DNA of 64,000 nucleotides from Aphidius gifuensis. Its lineage: Eukaryota; Arthropoda; Insecta; Hymenoptera; Braconidae. Of this stretch, positions 1-14,621 are shown piece by piece. The stretch lies in contig NC_057790.1 of NCBI RefSeq assembly GCF_014905175.1, forward strand, positions 18,006,469 to 18,070,468, given 5' to 3'. The notes under the pieces were generated by a model, which ran no database searches, had not been told where the DNA came from, and saw nothing but the letters and a program-made list of their open reading frames with translations. The position numbers were made by a program, and so were the translations under genes. Position 1 is the first letter of the stretch; each line of letters begins with the position of its first letter.

Positions 1-3000
1 GTAATAGTGTGATGGTTGGGTGTTATGGTGGTAAAATTCTTCATTTTTATATTATTATTTTTTTTTTATTTGTTGGTTGATGATCGTTGTGTTTGGTGCG
101 TTGTCGGTTGTAGGAATGCCGTCAGCAGACCAGCAGCTTGCCCACTGTTACCACGCTTTTGCATTTGCTCTTCTTCTTCTTCTTTTTCTTCTTAAACTTT
201 TCTTTTTGTTTTCTTATTTTTTATTTTTCGCTGTTGGTCTCTATCTATCTCTCTTTCTCTCACAAATTGACATAGTCCTTCAATTCTCCTTCACTGATGC
301 CTGTATGCACAAGTCTTCTTCATTGGACCTCGATTCCGTTCAAGCCTTTATGCTCTTTGCCTTCATTTTATTTATCTCTTTCTTATAGCTTATACACTGT
401 GATGTATCTGATGGATATTTGCCTCGTCTTCTCACTTGCTCTTTTACGCGATGATACTTATTTTGCCTTCACACACAACGTTAGATTTACTTCAGGTTCA
501 ATGACTTTGTGACTTGAGTGCATTTATATATATGTATACATATGTATTGTGCATGTCCTCGTGCTCATTTTATCTACCAAGATAATGTTAACTTTTATCA
601 GTTAAATCCAACAATTATTTGTTTTTTAAAAAAAACATTATAACTATGAAAAATTGAGCTTAATAAATTTGTATATAATTTTATAATAGAATCAAGTTTA
701 AATTTTGATAAAGATACTTCAAATAAAATAGGATTATATATTGAAGATTTTTTTTTTCCCTTTTTTCAAAGCTTTTAAATGTCCTTAGAAGTGATTGTAA
801 AGTTGGTGGTCTTTTTCGTCTATGTATTCTAAGGGGTGAAAATGGTTCGACAGATTTACTTCGGTAAAGATCAAATAATGAAAATGTTCAAAATATTTTT
901 TTTTTTTAAAACCAAAATCCTGAGAATTACATTTGATGAGGTATAAATACGAGAAAAAAAAAAAAAAAATGTGTATATGTATAACGTGTCTTCTTCTGTC
1001 CTTTTATTATGATGATGCGTATATTTCTTTTCAACTTGTTGTCGAGGATTAAAGCGTACCACTGTCTCTTCTTCTGCTGGTTTCTTGGGGGCTTATTTTT
1101 TCCACGAAATCCATGGCTCTCTTCATCCAAGTTTTATCCCTTTTGCTTGTATTTTTTTAATATATATATAGTTATAAATATATACATATACTATACATTT
1201 TCTGTTGTGTTTGCCCTTTTTATTTTTCCCCTGCATCGTTTGGCTGGCAGGGACAAGGCTTCACCCTGACTATCGTCTTGTTGCTTCTTTCCACTGTACA
1301 CTTTTTCTTATTCTTATTATTTTTTTTTCTTATATATCCTTTTTTTTTTTTATTTTTTTTTCCTGTTCTAAAACCCTTTTGAACAAGTCCTGTGGCCGTT
1401 TTTGAAAGATTTTTTTTTTTTTCTCAAGACATACTCGCCCGCCTCCAACGAATCTCAGAGTCTACCACCTGCTGCTGTTTTGCCAATGACTTAAAAAATT
1501 CAACATCTTTACCACCGAACTATATTCAACACTAATCTTCATAGCCATCATTTAAGAGAAAAAAAAAACACTTTATTCTTGTATGCATATAAGAATAATT
1601 ACTTGACTATTATTATTAAATTATCATTCAAAAATTTCCTAATTATAATGGTTATTTTTAACTGACTGATTACAACATAATTTCGATAAGTTTTAACAAG
1701 TCATAGAGGCATATACTATTCTAAAATTATATTTACAATAATATATATTTATTTATATTTTAATAAATTAGGTTCAATTGAAATTGTAGTCTTATTAATA
1801 CCATTTGATAATTTTATTTACAAAAACATGTTTGGATGAGTCACCATCATCCGTTCTGACCGTTATCTTATCTCTTTGAATCACGACAAAATAATATTAA
1901 CACTCCTCGTTTCATAAGAACTCATGGTATTTGTCATTTTGACTTGAAGCAAAATATAATTTTATATATTTCAATTTTATATTTTCTCTTATTTATTTAT
2001 ATAAAATATAAAGAAAAAAAAAACAAGTTTTAGCTCCCGCGGGTATTATTTTTCAACTTATTGTTGGTACAGTAGCAAATAACGCGTAAAGAATTATTGT
2101 AGAAAATAATTCTCAGTTATAAAACAAGATTCCAATCAAGCTTTCATCACTTGAATTTTTTTATATATATTTTATATTCATCTATATCTTATTATTTGTG
2201 TATACATAAGACTTTTATACTGATGGCTGACCTGTGAACAACAAAAAGACAAAAAAATTATGAAAATAAATATAAAAAAAAAAAAAGATTGACAGGCGAC
2301 TGGAAGGAACACAGTGCTATCACTTTCTGTCTTGGTTTTATTCAATCCAAGTCTCAAAGCATATTTATTTTTTTCTTATTTCATATTTTTTTTTTACTTT
2401 ATTTTCTTTTTTACATTTATTTTTTTTTTTTCATGCTCTCATATTTGTATATGTGGGCATGGCTTTTTATTTATTTTATATTTTTTTTTGCAACAAACAC
2501 ATACAAAACGCTTTCTCGTCACACAGACATATCACCATTCTCGCAATTGAAAGGCTCGATGGAATTTAAGTTGGCCATAATATCGTGTCGACGTATGGGT
2601 CACGGACTAATTCGGACGTGCTCGGCGAATGTATCTAAACATTTAAACATCTCACCTCTCAAATCATGCTGCAATTTTATAAATAAAGCTATTACAAGTG
2701 TATACGAAAAAATTTTACAAATGTTATCGTCTTGTAGAAAATGAAAAAAATGCTACAGTAAACTGTCAAGGACAAAATTAATAACAAAAAACAGTAAAAT
2801 TTTAGTCCTATTTTTTTCTTTTTCTACTTTATAACAATCAAAAAAATGAGAATATATATATTTTTAGAGAGAAATCTTATTTTAAAAAGTATATATAAAT
2901 TTCTTTTTAATATATAAAATATATTTGATTTTGGTGATTGATGATTTTAAGTGGGTAGAAATAATCGATTCTCATATTTTTTATTTTGCGAAACATATTG

Positions 3001-3454
3001 CTATTATGGTATATCATTGAGGTCCTTTCATTTTCGATCCACTTTTCTATATTCAACATCATCATTATAAACAAAATTGGATATATGTTTAGACAAGTAT
3101 ATTGCTCAAATAATATTTGCCATTTAAAGTTAAATTATTCATTCATTAAATTGAGTAAATGAATATAATGAATTTTTTTAATTTTAAATTGATTTTATAT
3201 TTTTTATCTGTTGAGTAATTGATAAATAAAACTGCGATTTTATCCACTGAGAATATAGAATTTAAATTTAAAAATCTCAATTCGTCTCCGTGAAATTTGT
3301 TAAATTTATATTTTTAATAAATAAAGTATAAATATTTATAAATAATTATTTTTTCCAAATGAAAAAATAAAATTTATAATACATTGCTGAAATATTATAA
3401 TTGGTATAAGTAAAATATATATTGATGTCATGAGTTTGAGTTGATCAATACGTT

Positions 3455-3690
3455 AGGCAACATTGGCAACGTAATTCTATTGTCCAGTATATTGGGTGAA
3501 GGCTCACGTGAGTCGCGTGGCATGCTGTCGGGAAAATGGAGTACCCTCATGGCGCTAGTGATAGGCCCACCACCTCCTTCACCACCTCTATTTCTCCCTC
3601 AGCTTGCAGCCTGTTACTGCTTGGGTATTGATCACCAAGCTTTCATTTGTCCCCTTTCTCTTTGGCCCTGCATCACTCCTGCATTGATCA
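3455..3690. other. GC-richer island with palindromic E-box
   Basis: This is a short stretch of clearly higher GC than its surroundings. It contains the perfect 10-bp palindrome CTCACGTGAG at 3,503-3,512, whose core CACGTG is the classical bHLH E-box. No convincing coding frame runs through it. The isolation of such an island in very AT-rich DNA suggests constraint, perhaps an enhancer, but that is inference. Confidence 0.35.
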
Positions 3691-3939
3691 ATGTTGACGC
3701 TGTTGTATTTTTTTTTTTATTTTTGAATGACGAACATAGAGTAGCGTGATCACTATCATGATCAAACTATTCATCAACACAAAAATTTTATATCAACAAT
3801 TTACTTAATTTATTAATATATAATAATATCAAATTTTTCATATTTTTAATTAAATAATTATTGATAATTTTTATAAATTGGTTAATATATAATTGTATAG
3901 TGCGTGGAATTTCTATATTGACTTTGTTTTTCATTGTTT

Positions 3940-3961
3940 TTGTTGTTGTTGTTGTTGTTGC
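3940..3961. repeat. (GTT)n microsatellite
   Basis: A run of perfect GTT/TTG trinucleotides lies in noncoding T-rich DNA. A similar GTT run occurs near 37,110. Confidence 0.85.
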
Positions 3962-5424
3962 TATAATTTTTTTTTTCAAATTTATTTAATTCTCTCTCCT
4001 CCCCGTCAGACTATCATCTACTTTTTTTTATTTTTTTCTTACTCGTCCTCGTTTTTCCCCTCTCATGAAATTCTTGGTTTTTCTTTTTTTTAATTTTTTT
4101 TATTATTTCTTTTTTCTTTTTTCACTTCACTAGTGCGCAAACCTTCTGGGTGCGTCTTGTTCTTTTTATCCTCGTCACGGTCGTCTCTCAGCTATATCCT
4201 CTTTTTGAGTCTTTTTGCTTTTTTCTCTCCCACCAAAATAAATGTGAACAATAAAAAATAAAAAGAAATAATAATAATAAGGCAAAATGAAATGAAAAAA
4301 TAAAAAAAAAAATATATATATATTCGAATAAAAACTCGTCGATGGCTTGCGCGCGCGCACGCGTTCTCTTTTGCAATCTGCAAATTTTTTTTTCAACCCC
4401 CTACCAAACTATATTATGCTACGTATGTGTCATCCCGCAAGTCTCGTTCCCCACCATATTATTATTGCCTGCTGGTGTTCTCTTCAAGTTATCAATGTGT
4501 CTGATACATACATGTATATATATATATCATTTATTTCTATATCCATATATATCCGACTCTTTGAGTGTTGAATCTGGCGCTTTTTCTATGTATATCCAAG
4601 GACTGCCAAAAGATTTTTTTTTTTATCTCTTTTTTTTATCCCCATCAAATGTCTTTATATATTTTTCATCTCTTTCTCATGTCGTTTGTCAGGGAAAATC
4701 TTGAGAAAAACATGAAAAAAATAAAATATATATATAAAAGAAGAAAATTTATCGAATATATGAGGGAATTTTAGTGTGTTTGAGGAGAATCGATCGATTT
4801 TGAGGAGGTGAAGGAGGTTTCAAATATGTTAAGGGTGGGAAAACAAGGAAGAGAAGATCGAGGGTTGATGCGTCAATAGTTGAAGGGGCATTTTGAAATA
4901 GACCGATAGAGGGCCATGTTCGCACAAACCCGTTCAACATCCCCTACTATTTTCATCTACATGCGATATTCACATCCCTTCTTCTTGTTTGGTTAGTATA
5001 TTTGGTAGCCCTTCATCCCCTATGGCACAATCACCTCCACATGTATACTATAATATTTTTCAACCCCCGCTACCTAACTCTGTGTTGCCATAAATATATA
5101 CTATATACTACCACCAAGACTATATAGCTATACATATTGTTCTCTATCGCATGAACAACCTTTTCTTCTCCCTCATGCAGCTGATCAAAATGCAGCTTCC
5201 CTCTTTTTTATATTTTCTTCATTTTCTTTTCTATCTCTTTTGTCATTTTTTTTTTTTTTGTCTTTTTGTTATCCATTTATTTATATATATATATTTTTTT
5301 TACGTTTTTCTTTTCTTCTCTACAAAAATTTTCTATCTAGATTTTTTATAGCTATATATCCCTCTTTTTTATTTTTTTTCTATCGAGCTTTTTATATATT
5401 TTTTTTGTTGTATATACGAATTGC

Positions 5425-5700
5425 ATCCGCTGAGGTACCACCACTCGCCACTGCGGCCAAGAGACTGGCATTGATATCATTGAGTATATATGTACAATCC
5501 TAAAGTAAGGAATTTAAAAAATTATAGTATAAAAAGAGAGGGAATAATATGCAGTAGATGTATAACCACCTCGACGCCGTCGCTGTTTGTTGCGTTACGT
5601 TGTCGCGTTGCCAGGCATCCAGTGCCATTTGTAACAACCTCCTCTCCTCAACCAGTGAACCCTCTATAACCCTTCTCCACAACTTGGCGCTATAACACTC
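5425..5700. other. GC-richer noncoding islands
   Basis: Two adjacent GC-richer blocks (about 5,425-5,480 and 5,560-5,700) sit between TA-rich tracts. They contain several CG dinucleotides (such as CGACGCCGTCGC near 5,571-5,582) and no plausible protein frame. The larger block has no splice-site pair. I infer a possible regulatory element. Confidence 0.3.
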
Positions 5701-8700
5701 TATATTATTATTATATTTTATTTATTTTAATTTTTTTTTCAAGTGTACATGTCTCTTTTGCTCCCTTGCCAACATATACTCGCATATATACCCTATATAC
5801 TCTTCTTCAATATATATATATCTATACACACAACTTTACCTCCTGTTTATTGGTTTAACATTCAATGCGGTTCACGGCTTCCAAGCGGCACGGATACACA
5901 TTAGAATCCCTCTGTAATCTATGCACTTTTTTTTTTTTTTCATTTAATACATAGATGTATTTATCCATTGTTTTTATTAATTATTATTTTTTTTTTTTGT
6001 GCTTTTTTCTTCAATTTATAAATAGCTAACGAAAAAAAAATCTATTTGGAGTTTTTCGTGTGTGTATATATATATTTAGAACTGATATGATGTATATATA
6101 GCGAACAAAAGAAACTAAAAAAATATATATATAACTTATATGTTATTCGAGATTTAAAAATATTCATATACAGTATAGAGTTATGTACACATATCGTTTG
6201 AATATATGTATTTATTTTTAACGATAAATAGTAAAAAATTAAATATAGAGACGATTAGCTTTGTCTGTCAACATACAAAATATGTATGAAAATTGAGTTG
6301 TGTAAAGATGCACGTTTTCCTTTACTTTTTATTATAACTTTAAGTATATGTGTATTTATACTAACTTGACATGTGACAAAATTCATGACAGATTGATTTT
6401 GTCAATCTTGTTATTTTTTTTTATTTTTCATATACTTATTAGTTGTATTACTCTTATTATTTTATTTTTAATTTTAGAGATGATATATCGATCGTCGTAT
6501 ACCACCCATTGATATATTTATAGAATAATAAAAAAATATTTAACAAAATGGTTTTTTAAAATATATATAAAATTTGATGTGAAGTAGTAGTTTCGAGATA
6601 GAGGGGCACGATTATTGTTAAACTATATATACATGTTGAAAAATACTGTGATTTATATATCACCCTATGAGCAAGTTTCGATGACGCTTTGTGTATTATA
6701 TACATATACAAAGTGCTATTGATTTTCACATATATTATATATATACATATGAAAGAGGGGTGGGCCTTTTGGCCTCTGATGAAAAGCAGAAGAGAAACGA
6801 TCACCCTATGACCGAATAAATATGTCTTTTCACATCTATATTTACTCAAAATTATTAATTACACATAATGTAATTGATATTAACTAAATTATTATTCAAT
6901 TAGCTTTTACTATTAAAAATTTAAAAAAGCTCCTTTTTTTTTTGTTTGAAATTTTAAAAAAACTCGCGCGTTGAGCTTTTATTGGACGATTGATTGCGCG
7001 GTAAATTTAAAAATTCACTCTATATATTTTCTTGAATATATAAATATTGAAAAAAAAATTTATTTCAATTCGATTTTATATATAGAATTATAATACTTGG
7101 ATGCTCAATATATAAATATACATAAGGGTGAATGAAAATTTGAAAAAATCTAATATTCGTTTGGTATATTGAATCAAGAGAATATTCTATTTTCATGACC
7201 AGATGTCCACTGCCAAATTTTTAAAAATATGTCTGTGTAGTGTGGATTGAGTGTATACGTATATTTTATTGTACATATCGTCATGTTTGTCAGTGTGTTG
7301 TTGGGGGGACAATCTCTGTCTGGCTTTTGGTTCGCGGGGTTCCATTATTATACTCAACACTATAGGCCTAAACTAGTGTGTATATTTGCGTTTTCTTTCA
7401 TTACAATATATACATACAGATCTCCCACCCTTCAAATATATTCCATCATCATCAACAACAACAGTCAAACTTTCGAGAGTTTTTAACACACAGTGAGTTT
7501 TAAATTTGACGGGGACACTGACCCAGCTGTTATGTTTCCGTTTAAAATAAAAAAAAATATATATATTTGCAAATGATTTTTATATACACATGAAATTAAA
7601 GACGATAAAAAAGTGGCTATGATGTATTATACATATATACATAAAGACAGACACGTTGTTAGTTAGTCAAGGTCGTCTCGAGGACAGACACGATACATGA
7701 AAATATCTGACAATTTTTTTTTTTAACATAATATATATATATTTTTTAATTCAAATAAATTGCAGTATCAAATCAGTTGTATTATATTTTATATTAAATA
7801 TTTTATAAAATATAATATTTAATTTTAAATAAACTATTTTATAAATAAATAAAATACAAGACCTCCTTGATGTTGACCTTGGCTGGTCAATGATTTTTTA
7901 ATGTTCCAGAGGACTTATTTATTTATTTTTTATTTCATCGTTTTTTTTTTTTTTTATTATTTTCTTTTTGGGTGGGTCAACTAGAGGTAGCTCTCTACCT
8001 GGCCACTTGTATACCAAATTTTTGTCAATATTATACTGCTGGGTGTCCCTGGGGTTTGTCCACATATATTTTTTTTTATTTAGTCTTGTATATACTAATG
8101 TATTGACAGCAGACAATTCGCAGAGACTTGAGCAATTCTAAACTCCTAATTTGGGTCTTTACGGTCACAAGCTAGAAAAAAAAATAAAAAAACCGATAAT
8201 TTACGGCATCTTTCTTTGTATATTGAGTTGTGCATCGAATCAAATATAAAAAAACCTAAAATAAAATGTCATGTCTTAAACAAGAACATACTCGTCTTAG
8301 TGACAACACAGTCGAAATATATACATATATTTTTCGATAAAAGACTTACTTGTTTCTTTTGTTAAATTGCAATAAAAACTATCACACCCTTTTTTTTTTT
8401 TTCCATTGAAGCTTTTATTTATTTTCTTTTTTTTTTCATGTCAAAATCCTTTAGAAAATAAATGCCTATTTAATGCCAAATTATTTGATTTATGATGACT
8501 AGTAAAAATATTATGGAATAAAAGTTTGTTTAGTGGAAAATAAAAAAATTAGTTGTATGATAGTTTCGAGAATTTTCTTTTTTCTGCTGGTGTTGGTTTG
8601 AAAATACTGGTGGATATAGGCAGGTAAAATTTTCAGGTATTGATGAGATACTCACAAGAATGATATAATTTTAAGAAAAACTTTTCTTTAGTCAAATCCA

Positions 8701-10894
8701 CATGACGTTAGTGTCCAAGGACAAATTTCATGTACAAAATAGAAAAAAAAAACGATGTTTTCTTTGTTAAATTGACATTAGAAAAAACATTTAAGAAAAA
8801 ACTACTTAGTATTTTCTATTCAACCTGGAATCAGAAAAATTATGTAGTTTTTACTTGACAATGAGAAAGTAGGAAATGAATTTACTTAAATAATTTACTC
8901 AAAAATAAAATACATTTACTTTTCAAAATATTTATTGACGTTTAATATTTTTATCTAAATTATAAATATAATAATTATTAAATATAAATTTTCGGAGATT
9001 TATACATTTTATAAAATTATTTAAATATTTATCATAAACAATAACAAACATAAACTGTAAAATTTTATTAAAAGAAAACAGTTTAGAAAGGGATGGAATC
9101 CATGACTTTTTCATTTTGTACATAGACGACTGTCTTTCCCTCTTTCTCTCTATAAACTGACACAGATATCAAATCCGGGTAAGCACATAATCACAGATGC
9201 AATTTTTTTTTTTTTCTTTTTTTATCTAGTCTATTCTCATTATTATTATTTTATACAATATTATTTTTTTTTTTGTAATTTTACTTTTTATTTTTTTTTC
9301 TCATTTAATATTTTTTACCTCATTATTATTTGATTTTTTTTTTCATTACATTTAAAAACTAAAATTTTTTGAATTACATACAGTTAACATAAAATATTTA
9401 TACTTTTTATAAATACAGTATACTTTGTTGACTATTGACTTTTTCAATTGAAAGGTGCATATAATAATATCAAACTGAAAATAACGTTCATGCAACACAC
9501 AGACAGCTAGAAAACTTAAATAGTCAAGAAAAAAAAAAATAAAATATTCAAGTTACTCCATCAGGAAATTTACAAAAAAAAAAAGGAAATTATATTTTCA
9601 GAAAGTTTTGCAATTTGAATTGAATGTTCACGTTTATTATTATTATTTTAATTTTGTAGTCTGGTGTAATCAAAGGCAAGACTATTTATTTTATGTATTT
9701 TATTTTAAAGAAAAAAATAAGGAAGAAAAATGGTTTCGAAAAAAAAAAAAACACAACAGTATGACCAGTTCACAAGAGACTAATTAAAACTTTTGTTTAA
9801 TTCTGAGACTTAATTTGAAATTGTTTAATCACCCGAGTTGTGAAACATATATATATAGTAAAATATATATATATATAAGTAAAAGTACCAATGGTCCATC
9901 CAGGTTGGTTTTCCAGTACACTGTGTAATATATAAACCTACCATACATGTACCATTGTCACTAAAATATACTGCCATACTCAGCCTCTTGGGTAACCCTC
10001 AGGAAGATCAATAGGGAATCTTATACGTCCCGCATCCTCGTTCCTCTCTTGGTCTCATGTACTAACCCTCCATGTATATATACATACAATATAGTATATA
10101 CACAAACACTGTGCAAAAAAGGTACCTCTAAAAATAAAAATAAAAATACTCACAGCCTGATATATTTACAAGCTATACATATAGTATTTAAATTGTAATG
10201 ATGAAAAAAAAAATCAAAATTTAATTTGTGTGATTTTTGGTTCGATTGAAATTTTTATGCATTCTTTTTCATATAATATAAAAATAAAATGATCATTATA
10301 AATTCAAATTAAATATTCAATCGTTATTGCGGTATATTATAAAATATAATTTTCACTTTAAGACAAAAATAAAAACCCTTAAATTCCAGACTCATTGATT
10401 TCATGGCTGTCCCAAAACATTTACAAACTCCGCCCTGATATAATTTTCTTCATCTCTATCTTATTTTCTAAATCAATATATACATGTATATGATGGATCA
10501 AATATATGTAAGTGAGTCTTTTACTCCCTCATGATGAATCTTTCAAATTACAACAGCAATTTTAATCTTTCACGGAGTATATTTTTGTATATAAAAACAC
10601 GAATATTATTCTCAACTTAAATATTATTATGGCCCAAAAACACGCACCATGACGCGTGCACATGGTATATACATACCACTGCATTTGAGAATTTTTTTTG
10701 TGGTATATATTAGACATATGTATGTGCAAGTTGAGCCACCTGTTCACTGGCTAAAAAGTAAATCGACAGGCGGTAAAGAAAGAAAGACAAAGGGACGACA
10801 AAATAAAATGAAAAAAAAAAATTTTAAATGCATAAAGAGAAAAGGATGAAAAGGGGATCAAGTTCAGGCTCATCAGACGACGCTTCAAATCGAA

Positions 10895-10917
10895 GATGAT
10901 GATGATGATGATGATGG
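10895..10917. repeat. (GAT)n microsatellite
   Basis: A perfect GAT/ATG trinucleotide run is followed directly by a short GCG/GGC-rich patch. The frames through it are poly-Asp or poly-Ile and are not gene-like. Confidence 0.85.
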
Positions 10918-11684
10918 CGGCGGTGGCTAGACTTGATAACCAAGGTGGCGTATAATCGTCTTTGCCACCTGTTTTCAGTCTCAAAAATAAAACAATAAAT
11001 AAATTATCGAGTATAAAAACTTAATACACATAAACAAAAATTTAAAAAATAAAAACAATAAATAATTTATCAAGTTAAAAAGAGACAAAGCTCGTGCCAA
11101 CTTACTCAATACACCTGTCAATCTCATAATAAATTTTAATATATTTAAATGAATCTTAAAAAGCAAAATTGTTTCAAATTTTGGTAAATTATTAATATTT
11201 ATTTAATTTAAAAAAAAAAATTATCATTTTATTTGAATTAATTATCAAATTTTTATTGGCTAAATTAATGTTTAAGATTGTATCATCATTTTGTGATAAA
11301 TAATATTATATTATACATACACATTACACACGTGTATGTATACTTAGACTTGATTAAACTTATGATATCTCATGTTAGTTATGTATTTATCATACGTACA
11401 ATTTTAAAACCTTCAACATTATAAAATCCTTGATATTATTTTGATTTACAACACTTTTATGTTTGTCTTAAATATTGTATATAGAAAAATAATATTACCA
11501 GTGACAATTTATATATATAAATATGTGATTTAATCTCAACTAATGAGATGGAATTGTTTGTTGAGTTTATTGGGGGGCAAAATAATAAGTGGGATAGGGA
11601 TGGGAAGGAGAGAGAGAAGAAAGAATCATCAGACAAATAAATTTAAAAGCCCAAAAAATAAAAAATTCATCTAATAGACGGTAA

Positions 11685-12171
11685 GCTGATGGAAAAAAAA
11701 TCGCTACAGAACGGCCACCTACATATACTTGTTAAATGATAGTTTTTTATACCCAGAACACGTTACACCTATTGTCAAGCAGTTTTTTTGTCGTCCGTCC
11801 ACAGGTAAGACAGGTAAAATATCGATAAATAATACAACTCATAATTGCATATATGAGGCACGTTAGAAATAATAATAATAATTCGTGTTTTTTCAATTTT
11901 CAAAAATTAATATCTCGACCGTACGACAATTAATTTGCTTGAGAGTTTAAAATTAACTTAATATAATATAAAATTAAAAGTATTAAACAAACACCAAGCA
12001 ATTATGAGTTGTATTATTTATCGATATTTTACCTGTCTTACCTGTGGACGGACGACAAAAAAACTGCTTGACAATAAGTGTAACGTGTTCTAGGTATAAA
12101 AAACTATCATTTAACAGGTATTTGTACGTGGCCGTTTTGTGGCGGTTCTTTTCCATCAGCTTACGGACTAT
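11685..12171. repeat. Large inverted repeat (foldback) upstream of transporter
   Basis: The left arm (11,685-11,848) and right arm (11,998-12,171) are reverse complements with roughly 85-90% identity by eye, separated by a 149-bp AT-rich spacer. Shared blocks include the GTAAGCTGATGG end, the ACGTTACAC region, and the GTCGTCCGTCCACAGGTAAG and ATCGATAAATAATACAAC segments. Transcribed through, it would fold into a hairpin with a stem of about 165 bp. The right arm ends about 140 bp before the start codon of the downstream SLC22-type gene, so it may overlap that promoter. No transposase frame or obvious target-site duplication was seen. It could be a foldback/MITE element, a mirrored promoter duplication or a hairpin-RNA locus. 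Confidence 0.85.
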
Positions 12172-12310
12172 AATCGTTCATACGTACGACAGTCGTTCGA
12201 AAATAAAATTGACACAGTTATTAGCTAACGATAAATAATTTATTAATTTAAATATACGGAATTTTATAAAAGTGTGTAGCAGCTATTAAATAATAATCAT
12301 TTAGCTTAAA

Positions 12311-12576
12311 ATGATTGTTGAAAAAAAAGTAATTCGACAAGATAATAATTATAGAAAAAAAATTAAAACATTCGATGATATTCTTCCGTATGTTGGTGAA
12401 GCTGGCATCTATCAATTAATCTTATTCATTTTATTACTTCCATTTACTTTTGTTTATGCGTTTTTATATTTAACACAATTTTTTTTAACACTTGTGCCTG
12501 ATGATCATTGGTGCAATGTACCAGATTTAAATCAATGGAATCTTACTGATCATCAAAAGTAAGTATTTTTATTTTT

Positions 12577-12619
<43 letters not shown>

Positions 12620-14621
12620 TATTTAAATAAATATACATATTTTTTTATTTTTCTTGATAAGTTTATTTTTAAAATAAAAAAGATAACAATACAAAAAAAT
12701 AAAAAACAAACAAGCAATAAAAATAAGCAATAAAAATATATCTAGTAATTAAGATAAGAAAAAATTTTTCTGAAAAAAAATGAAATAAAATGTAAATAAT
12801 ATTTTATATACTAACAATAATTAATTTTTTTATTTACAGAAAATTATTGTCAATTCCATTTAAATTAAATAATGAAAATCAGACAATTTTTTCACAATGT
12901 GAAATGTATGATGTTAATTTTACAAATATTATTAATTTAAATATGACAAATTTAAATTCATCATGGCCAATTAAAAAATGTGATAATGGCTGGACATTTG
13001 ATTACACTGATGTGCCATATGCTTCAATTTCAGCAGAGGTAATTATTAAATTTTTAAATTTAAATAACTATTATAAATAATTTATTAATTCTATCATTAT
13101 TATTGATTTAGCTTCAATGGGTTTGTGATAAAACATATTTATCAACAGCCACTCAATCAGCATTTTTCGTTGGTAGTATTATTGGTGGTTTTATATTTGG
13201 ATATATTGGTGATCATTATGGTAGAATACCAGCACTTGTATCTTGTAATGCTGTTGGTTTTTTTGCATCAATTGCAACATCATTTTGCAATAGTTTTTGG
13301 TCATTTGCAATTGTTAGAATGATTGTCGGAATGTCATTTGATAATTGTTTTAGTTTTCTTTTTATTATTGGTATACCAATTACTTATATAAGTTTTAATT
13401 TTTCAAATATAATATAAATTCAATTAACTAATATAATATTTTAATTTGCAGTGATTGAATATGTTGGACCAAAATACAGAACAATTGTAACAAACATGTC
13501 ATTTGGTATTTATTATGCAATTGCATCAAGTATATTACCATGGATTGCATACTGGATTGCAAATTGGAAAATTTTAAGTGTTGTCACAGCATTACCATTG
13601 GCAATTGCATTTTTAGGACCATGGATTGTTCCTGAAAGTGCCAGATGGTATCTAACGGCTGGTAAAATAGATAAAGCTATTGAAATGTTAAAAAAAATTG
13701 AAAAAATTAATGGTAAAAATGTTGATCCTGATATTTACAATGAATTTAAAAATAGTTGTAATGATATTATTGAAAATGATAAAAAATTTAATAATTATAC
13801 GGTTTTGGATTTATTTAAATTACCAAGACTTGCTAGAATAACAATAACACTTGTGTTTTATTGGTAAATATATAATTTATATTATTTATATATTACTTAC
13901 ATTTAACTAAAACTATATTAATATATTATTTTCTTTTTTTTTCCAAATAGGATATTAACTATTCTGGTATTTGATGGTCATGTATGGAATATGAAACTAC
14001 TTCATCGTGATGTATTTACTTCATTTTCAATCGCTGCACTTACTGAATTACCAGCTGCATTTATTGTCGCATTATTTTTAGATAAATGGGGACGAAGATG
14101 GATGGGTTTTACATCAATGATATTTTGTGGAATATTTTCATTTGTTGCAATTTTTACACCACAAGGTATAAGATATGTAATTTAAATATATATAAATTTT
14201 TATATTGATAATAATCTTTGTTATAATTTCAGGATTAATAACAGTATCAATGGCTGTTTTGGCTAGATTTGGTGTTGATATTGCTACAAATATTGGCTTT
14301 CAATTTGCTGCTGAATTATTACCAACTGTTGTACGTGCTCAAGGTGTATCATTGATTCATCTTGTTGGACATTTTGCACATATTATTGGGCCCTATATTG
14401 TATATTTGGCTGACATAACAAGAGAACTTCCACTTATATGTTTAGGTACTGCATCAATAATCAGTGCTTTTTTAACTCTTTTTTTGCCTGAAACTCTTGG
14501 TCAACATTTGCCTGGATCACTTGAAGAAGGCAATGATTTTGGTAGAGATCAAAGTATCTGGTGGATACCATGTTTATCAAAATCACAAAGAAAGCAACAA
14601 CAAAATATAGAAAATAAATAA
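12311..14621 (+). CDS. SLC22-type organic cation/carnitine-like transporter (MFS)
   Basis: Six exons: 12,311-12,558; 12,840-13,038; 13,112-13,370; 13,452-13,863; 13,951-14,165; 14,233-14,621, all GT-AG, joining in frame to 573 aa, the normal length for the SLC22 family. Seen in the protein: an N-terminal FDDILPYVGE segment before TM1, then a large extracellular loop with Cys and Asn-glycosylation sites (about residues 60-145), a GYIGDHYGR loop matching the MFS signature after TM2-3, PESARW at the start of the central cytoplasmic loop, a second half with DKWGRRW, AAELLPTVVRAQG in the TM10-11 area, and LPETLGQ near the C-terminus. These are typical of insect organic-cation/carcinine-type transporters, so it probably moves small organic cations or zwitterions across the plasma membrane. 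The exact substrate cannot be read. Positively charged and polar residues end the cytoplasmic tail. An AATAAA lies about 90 bp after the stop. Confidence 0.9.
12578..12618. repeat. (ATA)n microsatellite in transporter intron 1
   Basis: Perfect ATA trinucleotide repeats lie inside the first intron of the SLC22-type gene. It is noncoding. Confidence 0.9.

Larger units (their letters stand above)
1..11680. other. Gene-poor AT-rich DNA
   Basis: No open frame here looks like a real protein: the longest frames are runs of Phe, Leu, Ile and Tyr from T-rich or TA-rich sequence, with no cysteine patterns, domains or paired splice sites. The stretch is a mosaic of poly-T/poly-A tracts, TA dinucleotide runs and short GC-richer islands (for example 2,540-2,632, 3,455-3,690, 5,425-5,700, 7,270-7,370). 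It could be intergenic or a long intron; nothing in the sequence decides this. Confidence 0.6.

Noticed and set aside
77..5700. Many open frames of 60-150 codons in the left 6 kb
   Set aside because: They are Phe/Leu/Ile/Tyr/Ser-rich translations of T-rich or TA-rich repeats, overlap in several frames and strands, and show no domain, codon bias or splice support.
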